Shown piece by piece: positions 8,947 to 17,538 of a DNA stretch of 64,000 nucleotides (the first letter of the stretch is position 1; each line of letters opens with the position of its first letter). Origin of the DNA: JAEXZL01 sp049943125 (lineage in GTDB: Bacteria; Bacillota; Clostridia; Clostridiales; Clostridiaceae); NCBI RefSeq assembly GCF_049943125.1, contig NZ_CP188040.1, forward strand, positions 806,001-870,000. Reading direction: 5' to 3'. The notes under the pieces are model-generated. The model did not search any database. It was not told where the DNA came from and was given only the letters and a program-made list of their open reading frames with translations. The translations under genes were made by a program, and so were the position numbers.

Positions 8947-11042
8947 ATATTAGCCTCCTTCACTTTTTTGTAGTGAGGATCCACCCAGTATTTTACCTTC
9001 TGAATGTCTAGTCTTAAATCACATTGAAGACATCTAACTGACTCCTTTTTACTATCTTCCGTGCAGCAAAAAGGCTCAATCCTGTTAAGACTGGAAAACC
9101 CATTTATCACTCCTATATTCCCATTGCTTTTTCCTCTATCATAGAGTGTTTCATCTATATCTCCATCCCCCTGAAGATATCTATCAATAGCCCTAGCTGC
9201 CTTCCTTCCTGATTCTATGGCTTCTACCACAGATTTTGTTCCATATACTACATCACCAGTAGAAAAAATCCCTGATTCACTAGTTTCCATATTCTCATCT
9301 ACCTTTATAAAACTACCTCTATAGAGCTCCAAGCCGAAGCTCTCATCTAAATCAGTCTCCTGTCCTGTAGCAAAAATCATTGTGTCAGTATTTAATGAAT
9401 TAAGAGAAGCTTCATCAGCCTCTATCTGAAGACCTTTATATCCAAAACTAAAACTAGTTACAGAAACAACCTTTAAGGCTTTGATATTGCCCTCCTCTGC
9501 TTCTATCTCTCGAATAGATCTGCTATTTAAAATCTCAATCCCCTCTTCTAGAGCACTAACTATTTCTTCCTTATCTGCCAGCATATCCTCCCTTGCTTCC
9601 AGGCAAAGTACCCTAACTATTGATGCTCCATGCCTCTTAGCAGTCCTGGCACAATCAAAGGCCACATTGCCTCCTCCATACACTGTAACAGTATCTCCCA
9701 GGTAAGGCTTACTTCCCTTAGCCTCTTCTCTTAAAAAATTAACGGCATCATAGGCATTATAGAAGCTTCTATTAAAAGGTGCTGGTCTCTTTCCTTTCTG
9801 TGCTCCTATAGCTACAAGTATGGCATCGTAGCCTTCTTTTTTAATATCCTCTATAGAATTAATATTTCTTTCTGTCTTTAAAGTGATTCCCTCTGCTAGA
9901 ATCGTACTGATTTCTTTATTAACTATTTCTCTTGGAAGCCTGTACCTCGGTATACCATGTGATAGCATCCCTCCTGCTAAAGGCTGTCTTTCAAAAATAG
10001 TTACCTCATGTCCTTTTTTTGCAAGATAGTATGCAGAAGTCATCCCCGAAGGTCCTGCTCCTATAACAGCTACCCTTCTTCCCGTGGAGCTATGATGAAA
10101 AGCACCTTCTCTCCAGCTCTCTTTTTTATCATTTTCCACAGCAAATTTTTTTATTTCTCTTATTGCTATGGGGCTATTAACATAACTTCTCTTACAGCCT
10201 GATTCACAGATATGAGTACATATGTAACCTAAAGAATGAGGAAATGTAAGCTTCTCTCTTATTACGGCCACTGCTTCACTGTATTTCTCTTCTTTTACCA
10301 ATCTCACATAGGTAGGTATATCTGTGTGTGCTGGACATTTGTCTTTACAAGGGATTAAGGCCATAGCTCTAGGTGAGCTTTTAGGAAATATCCCCTTAAC
10401 ATCCTGTATAGCTCCTGTAGGACAAACCTCTACACAGGCTCCACATAATCTACAATCCGTTTCAAAGAGTGGTTTATCCTCTACAGTTCCTACATAGGTC
10501 TCTCCATCTCTACTATTAAAAGTAAGAACTCCTACTCCTCTCAGCTCTCTACAGGCTCTAATGCACCTTCCACACTGAATACAGCGCTGCATTTCTTTTT
10601 TTATAAGATTGTCAGAAACAGATATATCAGTATTATTTTTATAGATTTCTCTCATCCTTGAATGAGCAACCCCCATATACTGCATAATTGCCTGTAACTC
10701 GCAGTTGAGATATTTATCACAGGAAGTGCAATCCTTAGGATGACTTGCCAGCATCAGCTCTAAAGCCACCATTCGAAGCTTGTCAAGCCCTTCTGTTTTT
10801 GTCCTTATTACCATCCCTTCTTCAGCTTTAGTCTCGCAAGCCTTATATCTTCCTTCCTTGCCCTGAATTTCTACTACACAGAGATTACAGCCCCCCTGAG
10901 AACTTAAATCAGGATGATAGCAAAGATGAGGAATATATATTCCCGCCTCCAATGCGGCTTCAAGAATACTCTCCCCTTCATTAGCTTCAATTATATAATC
11001 ATCAACTTTCACTAGGATTTTTTTCATAGACACTATCATCAT
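8943..11042 (-). CDS. NuoG N-terminal / GltD (NfnB-like) fusion iron-sulfur flavoprotein
   Basis: About 699 residues. Domains in order: 2Fe-2S ferredoxin (LCYHPDLSSQGGCNLC, then a Cys in RYKACET); NuoG-type His-Cys3 site (HPKDCTSC, then Cys); two 4Fe-4S motifs (CIQCGRCIRAC and CRLCGACVEVCP); a GltD-type linker with clustered cysteines; FAD site IGAGPSGMTSA; NAD(P) site YGGGNVAFDCA. This matches NADPH-dependent glutamate synthase small-chain/NfnB proteins with a hydrogenase/NuoG-like N-terminus, as in Sporomusa-type transhydrogenase (StnC). It likely oxidises NAD(P)H and passes electrons through its clusters. Start choice is uncertain: ATG codons at 11042, 11039 and 11027 lie just before the conserved region, and the frame extends to 11150. 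Confidence 0.8.
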   Translation of the reverse strand: MMIVSMKKILVKVDDYIIEANEGESILEAALEAGIYIPHLCYHPDLSSQGGCNLCVVEIQGKEGRYKACETKAEEGMVIRTKTEGLDKLRMVALELMLASHPKDCTSCDKYLNCELQAIMQYMGVAHSRMREIYKNNTDISVSDNLIKKEMQRCIQCGRCIRACRELRGVGVLTFNSRDGETYVGTVEDKPLFETDCRLCGACVEVCPTGAIQDVKGIFPKSSPRAMALIPCKDKCPAHTDIPTYVRLVKEEKYSEAVAVIREKLTFPHSLGYICTHICESGCKRSYVNSPIAIREIKKFAVENDKKESWREGAFHHSSTGRRVAVIGAGPSGMTSAYYLAKKGHEVTIFERQPLAGGMLSHGIPRYRLPREIVNKEISTILAEGITLKTERNINSIEDIKKEGYDAILVAIGAQKGKRPAPFNRSFYNAYDAVNFLREEAKGSKPYLGDTVTVYGGGNVAFDCARTAKRHGASIVRVLCLEAREDMLADKEEIVSALEEGIEILNSRSIREIEAEEGNIKALKVVSVTSFSFGYKGLQIEADEASLNSLNTDTMIFATGQETDLDESFGLELYRGSFIKVDENMETSESGIFSTGDVVYGTKSVVEAIESGRKAARAIDRYLQGDGDIDETLYDRGKSNGNIGVINGFSSLNRIEPFCCTEDSKKESVRCLQCDLRLDIQKVKYWVDPHYKKVKEANI

Positions 11043-11233
11043 CCATTCTATTTCCTTTTTATAAATCTGCAGTTTATCAGCGATACATTTATTTACATAT
11101 TTAACATCATTATAGTTTATCGTTAAATTATTGTCTAATGCAAAGTACACATCCAGTAATCCGTTATAAGCATAGTATTTGGCTCATTTATTGAATAAAA
11201 TTAATAATAACTCCAATTTAAAGACTAATAAAA

Positions 11234-11264
11234 ATTCCCAGAGTTATTAATAATCTCTGGGAAT
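11234..11264 (-). terminator. Intrinsic terminator of the HyuA operon
   Basis: Perfect 10-bp stem (11234-11243 with 11255-11264) followed on the minus strand by TTTTTATTAG. It lies 16 bp past the stop of the HEXXH protein and separates that operon from the redox cluster, which must therefore have its own promoter in roughly 11043-11233. Confidence 0.85.
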
Positions 11265-11279
11265 AAAGCTATTAATTAT

Positions 11280-11846
11280 TTATTTCATTATAGTATCGCA
11301 TAAATTCATCCTTACCATCTCATAATACTTCCTAGCAAAGGCATGAGCCCCTATCTCAGACAATGCCCTAATTCCTGTGTGTCCAAGCTTTAGCTTGCCT
11401 ATAGATATCATAGGCACCTGGTATTGCTTTGAAGTTAGTCCTATTTCATTACATTCTAAGTAATGATAATATTCATGAGACAATATAAGATTTTCTGCTT
11501 CTTCCTGAGTGAGAGAATTTTCTTTAGCCCAGAGGCTAACGGATTTTGTGTAGAGATTAATTACTCCCTGCCCTGAGAGGTAGTCGCTGAAATATCTTTG
11601 ATTACCAACGACGTAATCCTTATCTATTCTGAAGCATTGTAGCTTACTTTTAGCGATTATCTTCCAAAAATCACTCTCTCCATTAAACCTTTTAAATATC
11701 CCCTCTGCAGCCTCTTCCCCAGTATTCCAGGCTCTTTCAGTAATAGCCTCTATAGCTTGCTCATCTATTTTTTTATAGCAAGGGTCGTAGCTGAGCTCCT
11801 TTAAAGCTAGAGCTTTATCTGGAAAAGGAAATTTATAACCTTCCAT
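11280..11846 (-). CDS. Putative HEXXH metalloprotease-like protein
   Basis: 188 residues, no signal peptide or membrane segment. HEYYHYLE near residues 124-131 is an HEXXH zinc-site pattern. About 35 residues further on, ALSEIGAHAFAR could provide a third ligand (Glu), as in gluzincin-type folds. No family was recognised beyond that. AGGAGG lies ahead of the ATG, and the gene starts 9 bp after the HyuA-family gene, as last gene of the operon. It could process or mature an operon product, or be a hydrolase using a zinc site. The motif is clear; the activity is not. Confidence 0.55.
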   Translation of the reverse strand: MEGYKFPFPDKALALKELSYDPCYKKIDEQAIEAITERAWNTGEEAAEGIFKRFNGESDFWKIIAKSKLQCFRIDKDYVVGNQRYFSDYLSGQGVINLYTKSVSLWAKENSLTQEEAENLILSHEYYHYLECNEIGLTSKQYQVPMISIGKLKLGHTGIRALSEIGAHAFARKYYEMVRMNLCDTIMK

Positions 11847-11855
11847 GGGAACCTC

Positions 11856-14009
11856 CTAGCCATCTATGCGCTTTGTTGCAACTAAGATTATTTTTTCATT
11901 ATCACCAGAGCTGCTAAGCTCTACATCTCCAAGAGATATCAGCTGCTCAGGGCTCTGAAGTCCGCTTAGGTCAATTATTCTCTTACCGGATATTACATAT
12001 ACATTAGGTAGGTTAACTCCACCATCATTATATTCTGTCAGCTCCTCTAATATATGATTAAGAGTACCCTTCCAGCCAGCTTTATTACTTTCTCTCACCA
12101 TTCCATTGATCTTTTGTAGCCTTATAATTCCTTCATCATCAACTATATTAACAGGAGTAGTTTTCTTTTTTACTAAGCCGAAAAGCTTTTTCTCAACTCT
12201 CTCATAGGTTACTGCCTTCATACTTTCATTGGTCGCTGCAATATAAAGACTTTCCTTAGGAGCATTTAAATTAGAAGCTACTATATCTAATAGCTCGTCA
12301 TCAGTCAACCTCTTCTTAAGAAGGTCCTTGCTCCTTAGCTCAGTGGCTCCAACGGCAATGGCTCTTATAAGATTTCTCTGAGAGTCAACCTCCACCTGAA
12401 TTTCTATTGTTGCAGGATCTGCTCCATTCTTTACTGCTTGAAGCTCAGCTTCTCTTCGGACGCTTAGGATATCAGCTTCTGTAGGGTTAAGAACAGTACG
12501 CTCTACCATATCTCTCACCATTGCCAAGGCAACACCTATGGTTGATATAACTGGTGCATTTTGAGCTATTTTAAACTTGTGATTCATGCTCTCCCCTAAA
12601 TGAGGTACAACGGTAGAAGCACCACCTCCACCACCTATAAAGGTAGTAGTTCTTGGATCCATCTTATAATCAGAGATTAATTCTTTAACCACCTTACCAT
12701 TCTTCAAGGCAGCATAATCTAAAACCTTCTTAGCAGCTTCCTCTACGGTGATCCCCATATTATCAGCTAAAGGCTTCCAGGCTCTCATTGCCGCTTCTCT
12801 ATTTCCGTATGCATAATCCCCTTCCTTAACATAGCCACAGATATTTGCAGCTCCTGCCATGGTGAGAGTAAACTTCTTTCCATTTTCACATTCCACATAG
12901 GCATAATCAGGATCCGATTCAATGGGGCTTATAACAGCTAGCTTTGGATTTATTATATCCTCAGGAGAAGAATAAACCTCATAGTCCAGTCCTGCTATAT
13001 GAGCACTTCTAGGTCCTACATCTACAGCTTTTCCATTTTTAATCTGCACCATGCTGCCTCCGCCGATACCTACAGTTCTAACATCCAGGGAGTTTAGATA
13101 GGTCTTATGACCCCCTACCTCAGCATATTTTACCATTACCTTTCCATCCTTTATACAGGATATATCAGTACTGGTTCCCCCTACTTCGAAGAAAATACCA
13201 TCAGTGACCTTTTCATACATCAAGGCACCGGCAACTCCTGCAGCAGGTCCAGATAAAATAGTTAATATCGGTCTGTTTCTAACCTCATCGATGGTCATTA
13301 CTCCTCCATCACATCTCATAACCATCAAAGGACTTGTGATATCAGCCTTTTTTATACTTTCTTCAGTCATATTAGCAGCGTCCAGCATCTTAGGAAGAAT
13401 ACTAGCATTTACCACAGCAGTCCTAGTTCTTACCTTCAATCCATAGAGCTTTGAAATATCCTTAGTGGCAGTACCGGGGATCCCTTCTTCAGAGCATATA
13501 TCCAGTACCTTGTCCTCATTTTCCGGATTATCTACACTAAAGGCCTCAGCAGCTACGATGCTCTTAGCACCATTTGCTATAAGAGCCTTTACCCCCTGCT
13601 TTACCCCTTCAGATATATCCTCCCCCTCCACTATATTTACATATTCATTAATAGAGTGAAGATATTTTCCCGGAGAAAGCTCAAAGTCCCCCATGGTGGT
13701 ATCTCCCTTAGCCTTCATGCCACCTACACCTTTTCCAAGAGTAACAATACCTACCTTAGCCACGTCTCCTTCTAAAAGTGCATTGGTAGCTTGGGTGGTA
13801 CCATGGGCTATGAAGATTACCTCCTCAGCCTTTATATTATTTTCCTTCATTATTCTATTCAATACCTTTACTATTCCTGCTGCTACTCCTTCTTTAGCTC
13901 TATGAGTAGTCGGCTCCTTTACTGTAGCAATTAGCTCATAGGTATCATTATTAATAGCTACGGCATCAGTAAATGTACCTCCCACGTCTATTCCGATTCT
14001 TACCTTCAT
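11856..14009 (-). CDS. Hydantoinase/oxoprolinase A (HyuA) family protein
   Basis: 717 residues. The N-terminus GIDVGGTFTDAVA and AHGTTQATNALL belong to the Hydant_A_N domain. SGPAAGVAGA, FEVGGTSTDIS and VGIGGGSM belong to the ATPase-like hydantoinase A domain. Family members use ATP to open or activate cyclic amides (5-oxoproline, hydantoins) or carboxylate ketones, normally with a HyuB subunit. No HyuB gene is present in this window, so the protein either works alone or with an unlinked partner. It sits between a carboxylate-type transporter and an HEXXH protein. The family is well supported; the substrate is unknown. Confidence 0.85.
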   Translation of the reverse strand: MKVRIGIDVGGTFTDAVAINNDTYELIATVKEPTTHRAKEGVAAGIVKVLNRIMKENNIKAEEVIFIAHGTTQATNALLEGDVAKVGIVTLGKGVGGMKAKGDTTMGDFELSPGKYLHSINEYVNIVEGEDISEGVKQGVKALIANGAKSIVAAEAFSVDNPENEDKVLDICSEEGIPGTATKDISKLYGLKVRTRTAVVNASILPKMLDAANMTEESIKKADITSPLMVMRCDGGVMTIDEVRNRPILTILSGPAAGVAGALMYEKVTDGIFFEVGGTSTDISCIKDGKVMVKYAEVGGHKTYLNSLDVRTVGIGGGSMVQIKNGKAVDVGPRSAHIAGLDYEVYSSPEDIINPKLAVISPIESDPDYAYVECENGKKFTLTMAGAANICGYVKEGDYAYGNREAAMRAWKPLADNMGITVEEAAKKVLDYAALKNGKVVKELISDYKMDPRTTTFIGGGGGASTVVPHLGESMNHKFKIAQNAPVISTIGVALAMVRDMVERTVLNPTEADILSVRREAELQAVKNGADPATIEIQVEVDSQRNLIRAIAVGATELRSKDLLKKRLTDDELLDIVASNLNAPKESLYIAATNESMKAVTYERVEKKLFGLVKKKTTPVNIVDDEGIIRLQKINGMVRESNKAGWKGTLNHILEELTEYNDGGVNLPNVYVISGKRIIDLSGLQSPEQLISLGDVELSSSGDNEKIILVATKRIDG

Positions 14010-14101
14010 GTACCTCTCTCCTCGCTATAAAATAATATGATGGTATCCAAGAAGCCTTGGATACCAACAGTTTTTTCCTTTGTTATATAAATAAATTCTC
14101 T

Positions 14102-15406
14102 CTAGAAGTAGTTTACAGCTCCTAAGACAACTCCTATTGCAGCAACCACCCATAAGTATGGAAGAAGCTTTTTAGTAATTGTATTCACATCTACTTCTGC
14201 AAAGTTTGCAGTCCATACATTTTGAGTATTTGTTGGGTCACCTACACCTTGGATTCTTTCAGCAGCTAGGAAGCCTGCCATAACAGCCAGTGGTGTTAAG
14301 CTTCCTACCCCTGCCATAAGAGCAGCTAGTCCTGAGCCTAAGCCAAATAGGTTTAAAGGTCCTCTATAGAGTGCCAGCGGCGCTAAAGCTATGAAGAATA
14401 TCACATAAACCACTGCAGACTTAGGTGTAACAGCTACCATGAATGGATTTAAAACCTCTTTAACCATAGGATTAGTTACTGCTAAGTACAGCATACCTAT
14501 TCCTACCATTAGAATAACTGCAGGACCTGCATCGGTGATACCGTTATAGCAGGTTTGAGTTAAGAGGTTCATAGCCTTTGAGAAGCTCTTTGAGGTGAAT
14601 AATAATATCCATAATATACCTGCTATAAAAGCTGGAACTATAGGAATTTCTAAGAATGCTACTAGAACTATAGGAATTACTGGAGTTACCATCGCTAGCA
14701 CTCCTCTTACTCCCTTTAAGGACTGATTGTTCTTTTTCTCTTCTGTTACAGGAGCGGAAAAAGCAAACTTTATTCCATTTTTCTTGAATTCTACAAATAT
14801 AAGGACTAAGGTTGCTACCGCAGTTGCTACAAGTAGATATATCTCAAAGCTCCTTATATTAGCTATTGAAAGCTCGAATATACTTGAGTAGGTCTGCCAG
14901 TTAGCCATGTTAAAGCATAGCCCAATGGCAAAGGCCATCAAAAATATACAGGCAGCGCTAATGGCAGGTAGTCCCACAGAAATCAGTATAGGAAGAACTA
15001 TAGTTCCAACCATTATTACTGAACCAAGTCCGCTTAAGGTAGTAAATAAAAGAGCTACTGCAGCTACCATAACTAGAGTTACTATAAGAGGCTTGTCCCC
15101 TCCTAGCTCTGCAGAGATCTTTATAATATTTTCTGTAACACCTGTCTTGTTCATTATCTGACCAAGCCAAGCACCAAAGATAACAGCTATATAAGCTGAT
15201 GCCATTCTCACTGAACCGCTTTCAACAACGGTATGCAAGAAGCCTACTTGATTTCCTTCAACATCCTGCCCAATAAATGGAACCCCTGCGATAATACAAA
15301 TTATTACTGCTAATAACGGTAGCGCTAAAAGTGTTGGAATCTTTCTGGTAATCATAAAACCCGCTATAATTAAGAAACATATGATAATAAGTGCACCTTG
15401 TAACAT
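14102..15406 (-). CDS. Membrane transporter, GntP/CitMHS-like
   Basis: 434 residues with about 11-12 hydrophobic stretches. Features typical of the ion-transporter superfamily are a tandem arrangement with a central polar loop (about residues 210-230, rich in E/K/N) and Gly/Ala-rich re-entrant segments such as GLGSGLAALMAGVG. Relatives carry gluconate, citrate or other small organic anions. It lies upstream of the HyuA gene in the same operon and so may import the compound HyuA acts on. Ribosome site GGAAGG is upstream of the ATG. Family placement is approximate. Confidence 0.68.
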   Translation of the reverse strand: MLQGALIIICFLIIAGFMITRKIPTLLALPLLAVIICIIAGVPFIGQDVEGNQVGFLHTVVESGSVRMASAYIAVIFGAWLGQIMNKTGVTENIIKISAELGGDKPLIVTLVMVAAVALLFTTLSGLGSVIMVGTIVLPILISVGLPAISAACIFLMAFAIGLCFNMANWQTYSSIFELSIANIRSFEIYLLVATAVATLVLIFVEFKKNGIKFAFSAPVTEEKKNNQSLKGVRGVLAMVTPVIPIVLVAFLEIPIVPAFIAGILWILLFTSKSFSKAMNLLTQTCYNGITDAGPAVILMVGIGMLYLAVTNPMVKEVLNPFMVAVTPKSAVVYVIFFIALAPLALYRGPLNLFGLGSGLAALMAGVGSLTPLAVMAGFLAAERIQGVGDPTNTQNVWTANFAEVDVNTITKKLLPYLWVVAAIGVVLGAVNYF

Positions 15407-15437
15407 TTACCCTTCCACCTTCCTCTTTATATATTTA

Positions 15438-16133
15438 TTAAAGCCCTTCTATGACATTTCTAAACTCTGCTGTAGCTTTCTTAATCTTTTCTGCATCATC
15501 ACCTCCTGTAACTACAGCACCAATCATCACAGCCTTGCAGCCATGGTCATAGAGGTACTTAACTTCTTTAGGTTTTATCTTTTTCTGACTAGGTATCAGC
15601 AGTGGCTTACCCGATTCAAGTGCTAGGCTGCCATACCTTAATAGATCAGAATAGCTTAAGGGAGTACCATAGCTTTCTCCTGGAATTATGCTTCCTTCCA
15701 GCACATCGATAGGAGAGCTCTTTATAGCTTTTATAAGAGCAGCATCATAGCTATTATCTATGGCAACCATCTTTGTAAGCCTTTTACTATCCATCATAAA
15801 TGGTGGTAGATGATGAATGTAGGAGGAGAAAAATCCTATCCCCATTTCTTCAAGTATTATAAGCTCCTCTTCTGTAATAAAAGCATCCTGAGCTCCTGGA
15901 ACGACTCCTACTGGTATCTCTCCTGCTAAATCTATCAGCTCTTTCAAAAATTCTTTGTTCTTGTCCAAATTACCAAAGCTATTACCACTGGCTCTATGAA
16001 GAAGATTCAAATGTAGCTTAATAGCCTGTGCTCCCCCATCTATGGCAGCCCTTGCAAAGTCAATTCTGTTGTCTGGCAAGCTAACAACTAGGCTAAATTT
16101 ATTATTTATTATTTGCTCTTTAAAATTAGTCAT
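15438..16133 (-). CDS. TIM-barrel protein of unknown function
   Basis: 231 residues with alternating strand/helix pattern and Gly-rich turns typical of phosphate-binding TIM barrels: DGGAQAIKLHLNLL early, IPVGVVPGAQD mid-protein, and the C-terminal KAVMIGAVVTGG like a standard phosphate-binding loop. It recalls epimerases and aldolases of the NanE/ThiG/TrpA size, but no specific family was recognised. AGAGGAGG precedes the ATG. It is second in the operon after the ROK-type regulator and just before the transporter, which suggests a catabolic step acting on the imported compound or its product. Confidence 0.5.
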   Translation of the reverse strand: MTNFKEQIINNKFSLVVSLPDNRIDFARAAIDGGAQAIKLHLNLLHRASGNSFGNLDKNKEFLKELIDLAGEIPVGVVPGAQDAFITEEELIILEEMGIGFFSSYIHHLPPFMMDSKRLTKMVAIDNSYDAALIKAIKSSPIDVLEGSIIPGESYGTPLSYSDLLRYGSLALESGKPLLIPSQKKIKPKEVKYLYDHGCKAVMIGAVVTGGDDAEKIKKATAEFRNVIEGL

Positions 16134-16147
16134 ATTTCCTCCTCTTG

Positions 16148-17230
16148 TTAGATTAAATTTAATTTTTTATTTCTCAGTCTCAGTGCTATATCATAATAAA
16201 TCTCAGAGTCTAGCCTTTCCTCATATTGAAGCTTAGGCACTATCATAGGAGCTTTTTCCTTTTGAAAAGCTTTAGATAGGACCTCTAAGAATTCTTTATT
16301 ACCTATCCCTTCACCAGAAAAGCTGATGGATTTGATAGAAAAGAATACACATATTGGCTTTAACACCTGAGCTAAATGCTTAATTCCCTGCTTAGAGTAT
16401 ATGTCCACCTTATTCATCAGTGCTGCTTCCTTAGGATTGTTGTGCTTGTCTGATGAATTATTCTTATTACTGAAGCTTAAGGGCTTTTCTTCCTTCTGCA
16501 AGAATAATGGACTTAAATCTATAATTTTCTCTCCATTAATCTCTAGAGGCTTACGATTAACTACAACACTGGCAAGAATGGTTTTTCCTATTCTCAGAAA
16601 CAGCTTATTTTCATCCTGCATAAGTGCTTCTTCTCTGCTTAAACCTGTCAGGGTATAGGCAGCGGAATAATCTATCACTACTGGCACCTTGAACTGAGTC
16701 TTAACTGCATCCTCTAGGGTTATGGCTGCAGAGGATACCCCCGTAGAATAGGTCACAACAAAATCATCTATATTCATGTTATCCTGGAGAACTATTCCAA
16801 CTCCTGCAAGTCTATGGCAATACTTATCCTCTTTACAGAAGAAATCGTTAACAGCTTCGGCCATGACAGTGAGTAAATCATTGCTATAAAGTGGCTTATC
16901 CTCTAGCTTAATATTGCTGATTTCATTAACAGTCATATCAAAGGCTCTTAAAAATACCCCATCCTTTTTGATATGAAAGACAGCAATCAGGCCATAGCTT
17001 CCTGAAAAGGCAATCTGTATTCGTTTTCTTCCTCCCGTGGAAGCAGCCTCACCTATCTCAGAAATAATCCCTTCCTCCAAAAGCTCGCTGATGAGGGTAG
17101 ATATGGTACTTACACTTAATCCACTAGCCTCCGCTAGCTCAGTTCTGGACAATCCATTTCCCTCAGCTATACACTTAAGAACCAGCTGAAGATTTTTCTT
17201 TTTCATATCCTTAAGGGTTGTTTTTTTCAT
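16148..17230 (-). CDS. ROK-family transcriptional regulator (degenerate ROK domain)
   Basis: About 360 residues. Residues 10-70 form a winged helix (LSRTELAEASGLSVSTISTL, then GRKRIQIAF). The remainder has the outline of a ROK sugar-kinase-like domain, but the ROK zinc motif (CXCGXXGC) and a clear ATP loop are absent. It may therefore bind an effector that is not a normal sugar. It is first gene of the HyuA operon; ATG at 17230 is chosen, with a GTG at 17239 also possible. A perfect palindrome lies just upstream and is the obvious operator for autoregulation. The HTH is well supported, the domain degeneracy fairly so. Confidence 0.72.
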   Translation of the reverse strand: MKKTTLKDMKKKNLQLVLKCIAEGNGLSRTELAEASGLSVSTISTLISELLEEGIISEIGEAASTGGRKRIQIAFSGSYGLIAVFHIKKDGVFLRAFDMTVNEISNIKLEDKPLYSNDLLTVMAEAVNDFFCKEDKYCHRLAGVGIVLQDNMNIDDFVVTYSTGVSSAAITLEDAVKTQFKVPVVIDYSAAYTLTGLSREEALMQDENKLFLRIGKTILASVVVNRKPLEINGEKIIDLSPLFLQKEEKPLSFSNKNNSSDKHNNPKEAALMNKVDIYSKQGIKHLAQVLKPICVFFSIKSISFSGEGIGNKEFLEVLSKAFQKEKAPMIVPKLQYEERLDSEIYYDIALRLRNKKLNLI

Positions 17231-17261
17231 AAATATCACACTTCTTCATTAAGTTTATAGG

Positions 17262-17286
17262 ACTTATTTCGAACTCCGAAATAAGT
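17262..17286. promoter_or_regulatory. Palindromic operator candidate for the ROK-type regulator
   Basis: A perfect inverted repeat, ACTTATTTCG and CGAAATAAGT around 5 bases, lies between the predicted -10 box and the start codon of the ROK-type gene. Placement downstream of the promoter fits a repressor site. Operators with a TTATTTCG-like half are plausible for ROK regulators, but the pairing with this protein is inference. Confidence 0.65.
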
Positions 17287-17293
17287 TAATCTA

Positions 17294-17323
17294 AGCATAC
17301 CATTTCTTGTAAAGGTCAGTCAA
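17294..17323 (-). promoter_or_regulatory. Sigma-A-like promoter of the ROK/HyuA operon
   Basis: On the minus strand TTGACT (17318-17323) and TATGCT (17294-17299) are spaced by 18 bp, directly upstream of the palindrome. Good -35, moderate -10. Confidence 0.55.
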
Positions 17324-17347
17324 CATTATTTTCTAAATATTTAATTA

Positions 17348-17376
17348 TTGACAAAATTACAAATCTCATTTAAAAT
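17348..17376 (+). promoter_or_regulatory. Sigma-A promoter for the leader and GNAT gene
   Basis: TTGACA (17348-17353), 17-bp spacer and TAAAAT (17371-17376): a near-consensus promoter. Transcription would start near 17383, leaving about 155 bases of untranslated leader before the GNAT start codon. Confidence 0.8.
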
Positions 17377-17394
17377 TTATCCTGTAAATTAAAG

Positions 17395-17475
17395 AATGTC
17401 ATCGGAGGACAGTACACCGTAGTGTAGGGGATCGTAAGTATAATGCTTGCAGGCCGCCTGTCAGAAAAGATGTCG
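17395..17475 (+). ncRNA. Structured leader RNA (riboswitch-like aptamer candidate)
   Basis: Between promoter and terminator the sequence can fold into nested stems: CATC with GATG, GACAG with CTGTC, a TACAC/GTGTA hairpin and a GTAAG/CTTGC hairpin. Unpaired purine-rich joints (GGAG, GGGGATC) remain. A downstream CGAG-TGAG-CTCG pairing would compete with the terminator's left arm. This is the layout of a transcription-controlling riboswitch. The class was not recognised with confidence; guanidine-IV (mepA) and other small clostridial classes should be tested with covariance models. Confidence 0.6.
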
Positions 17476-17480
17476 AGTGA

Positions 17481-17513
17481 GCTCGGTTATTACTTTCTAA
17501 GTAGTAGTCGGGC
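17481..17513 (+). terminator. Leader terminator (attenuator) before the GNAT gene
   Basis: A continuous 15-bp stem, including G-U pairs (17481-17495 with 17499-17513), is followed by ATTTTTATTTTTA. It lies between promoter and coding region, so it must be avoided for the gene to be expressed, which supports attenuation or riboswitch control. Confidence 0.82.
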
Positions 17514-17538
17514 ATTTTTATTTTTACAGGAGGTTTTT

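Noticed and set aside
2262..11042. Bile-acid 7-alpha-dehydroxylation (bai) operon, because of a BaiCD-like enzyme and MFS carriers
   Set aside because: No BaiB, BaiE, BaiF, BaiA or BaiI counterparts are present; the OYE family is broad.
8287..11042. Electron-bifurcating hydrogenase or NADH dehydrogenase operon
   Set aside because: No H-cluster motifs, no NuoE-like gene and no NADH/FMN domain of NuoF; only the iron-sulfur parts are shared.
17443..17538. ATG at 17443 as the real start of the GNAT protein
   Set aside because: The extension spans the terminator and lacks GNAT similarity, while 17539 has a strong ACAGGAGG site. Kept only as a finding.
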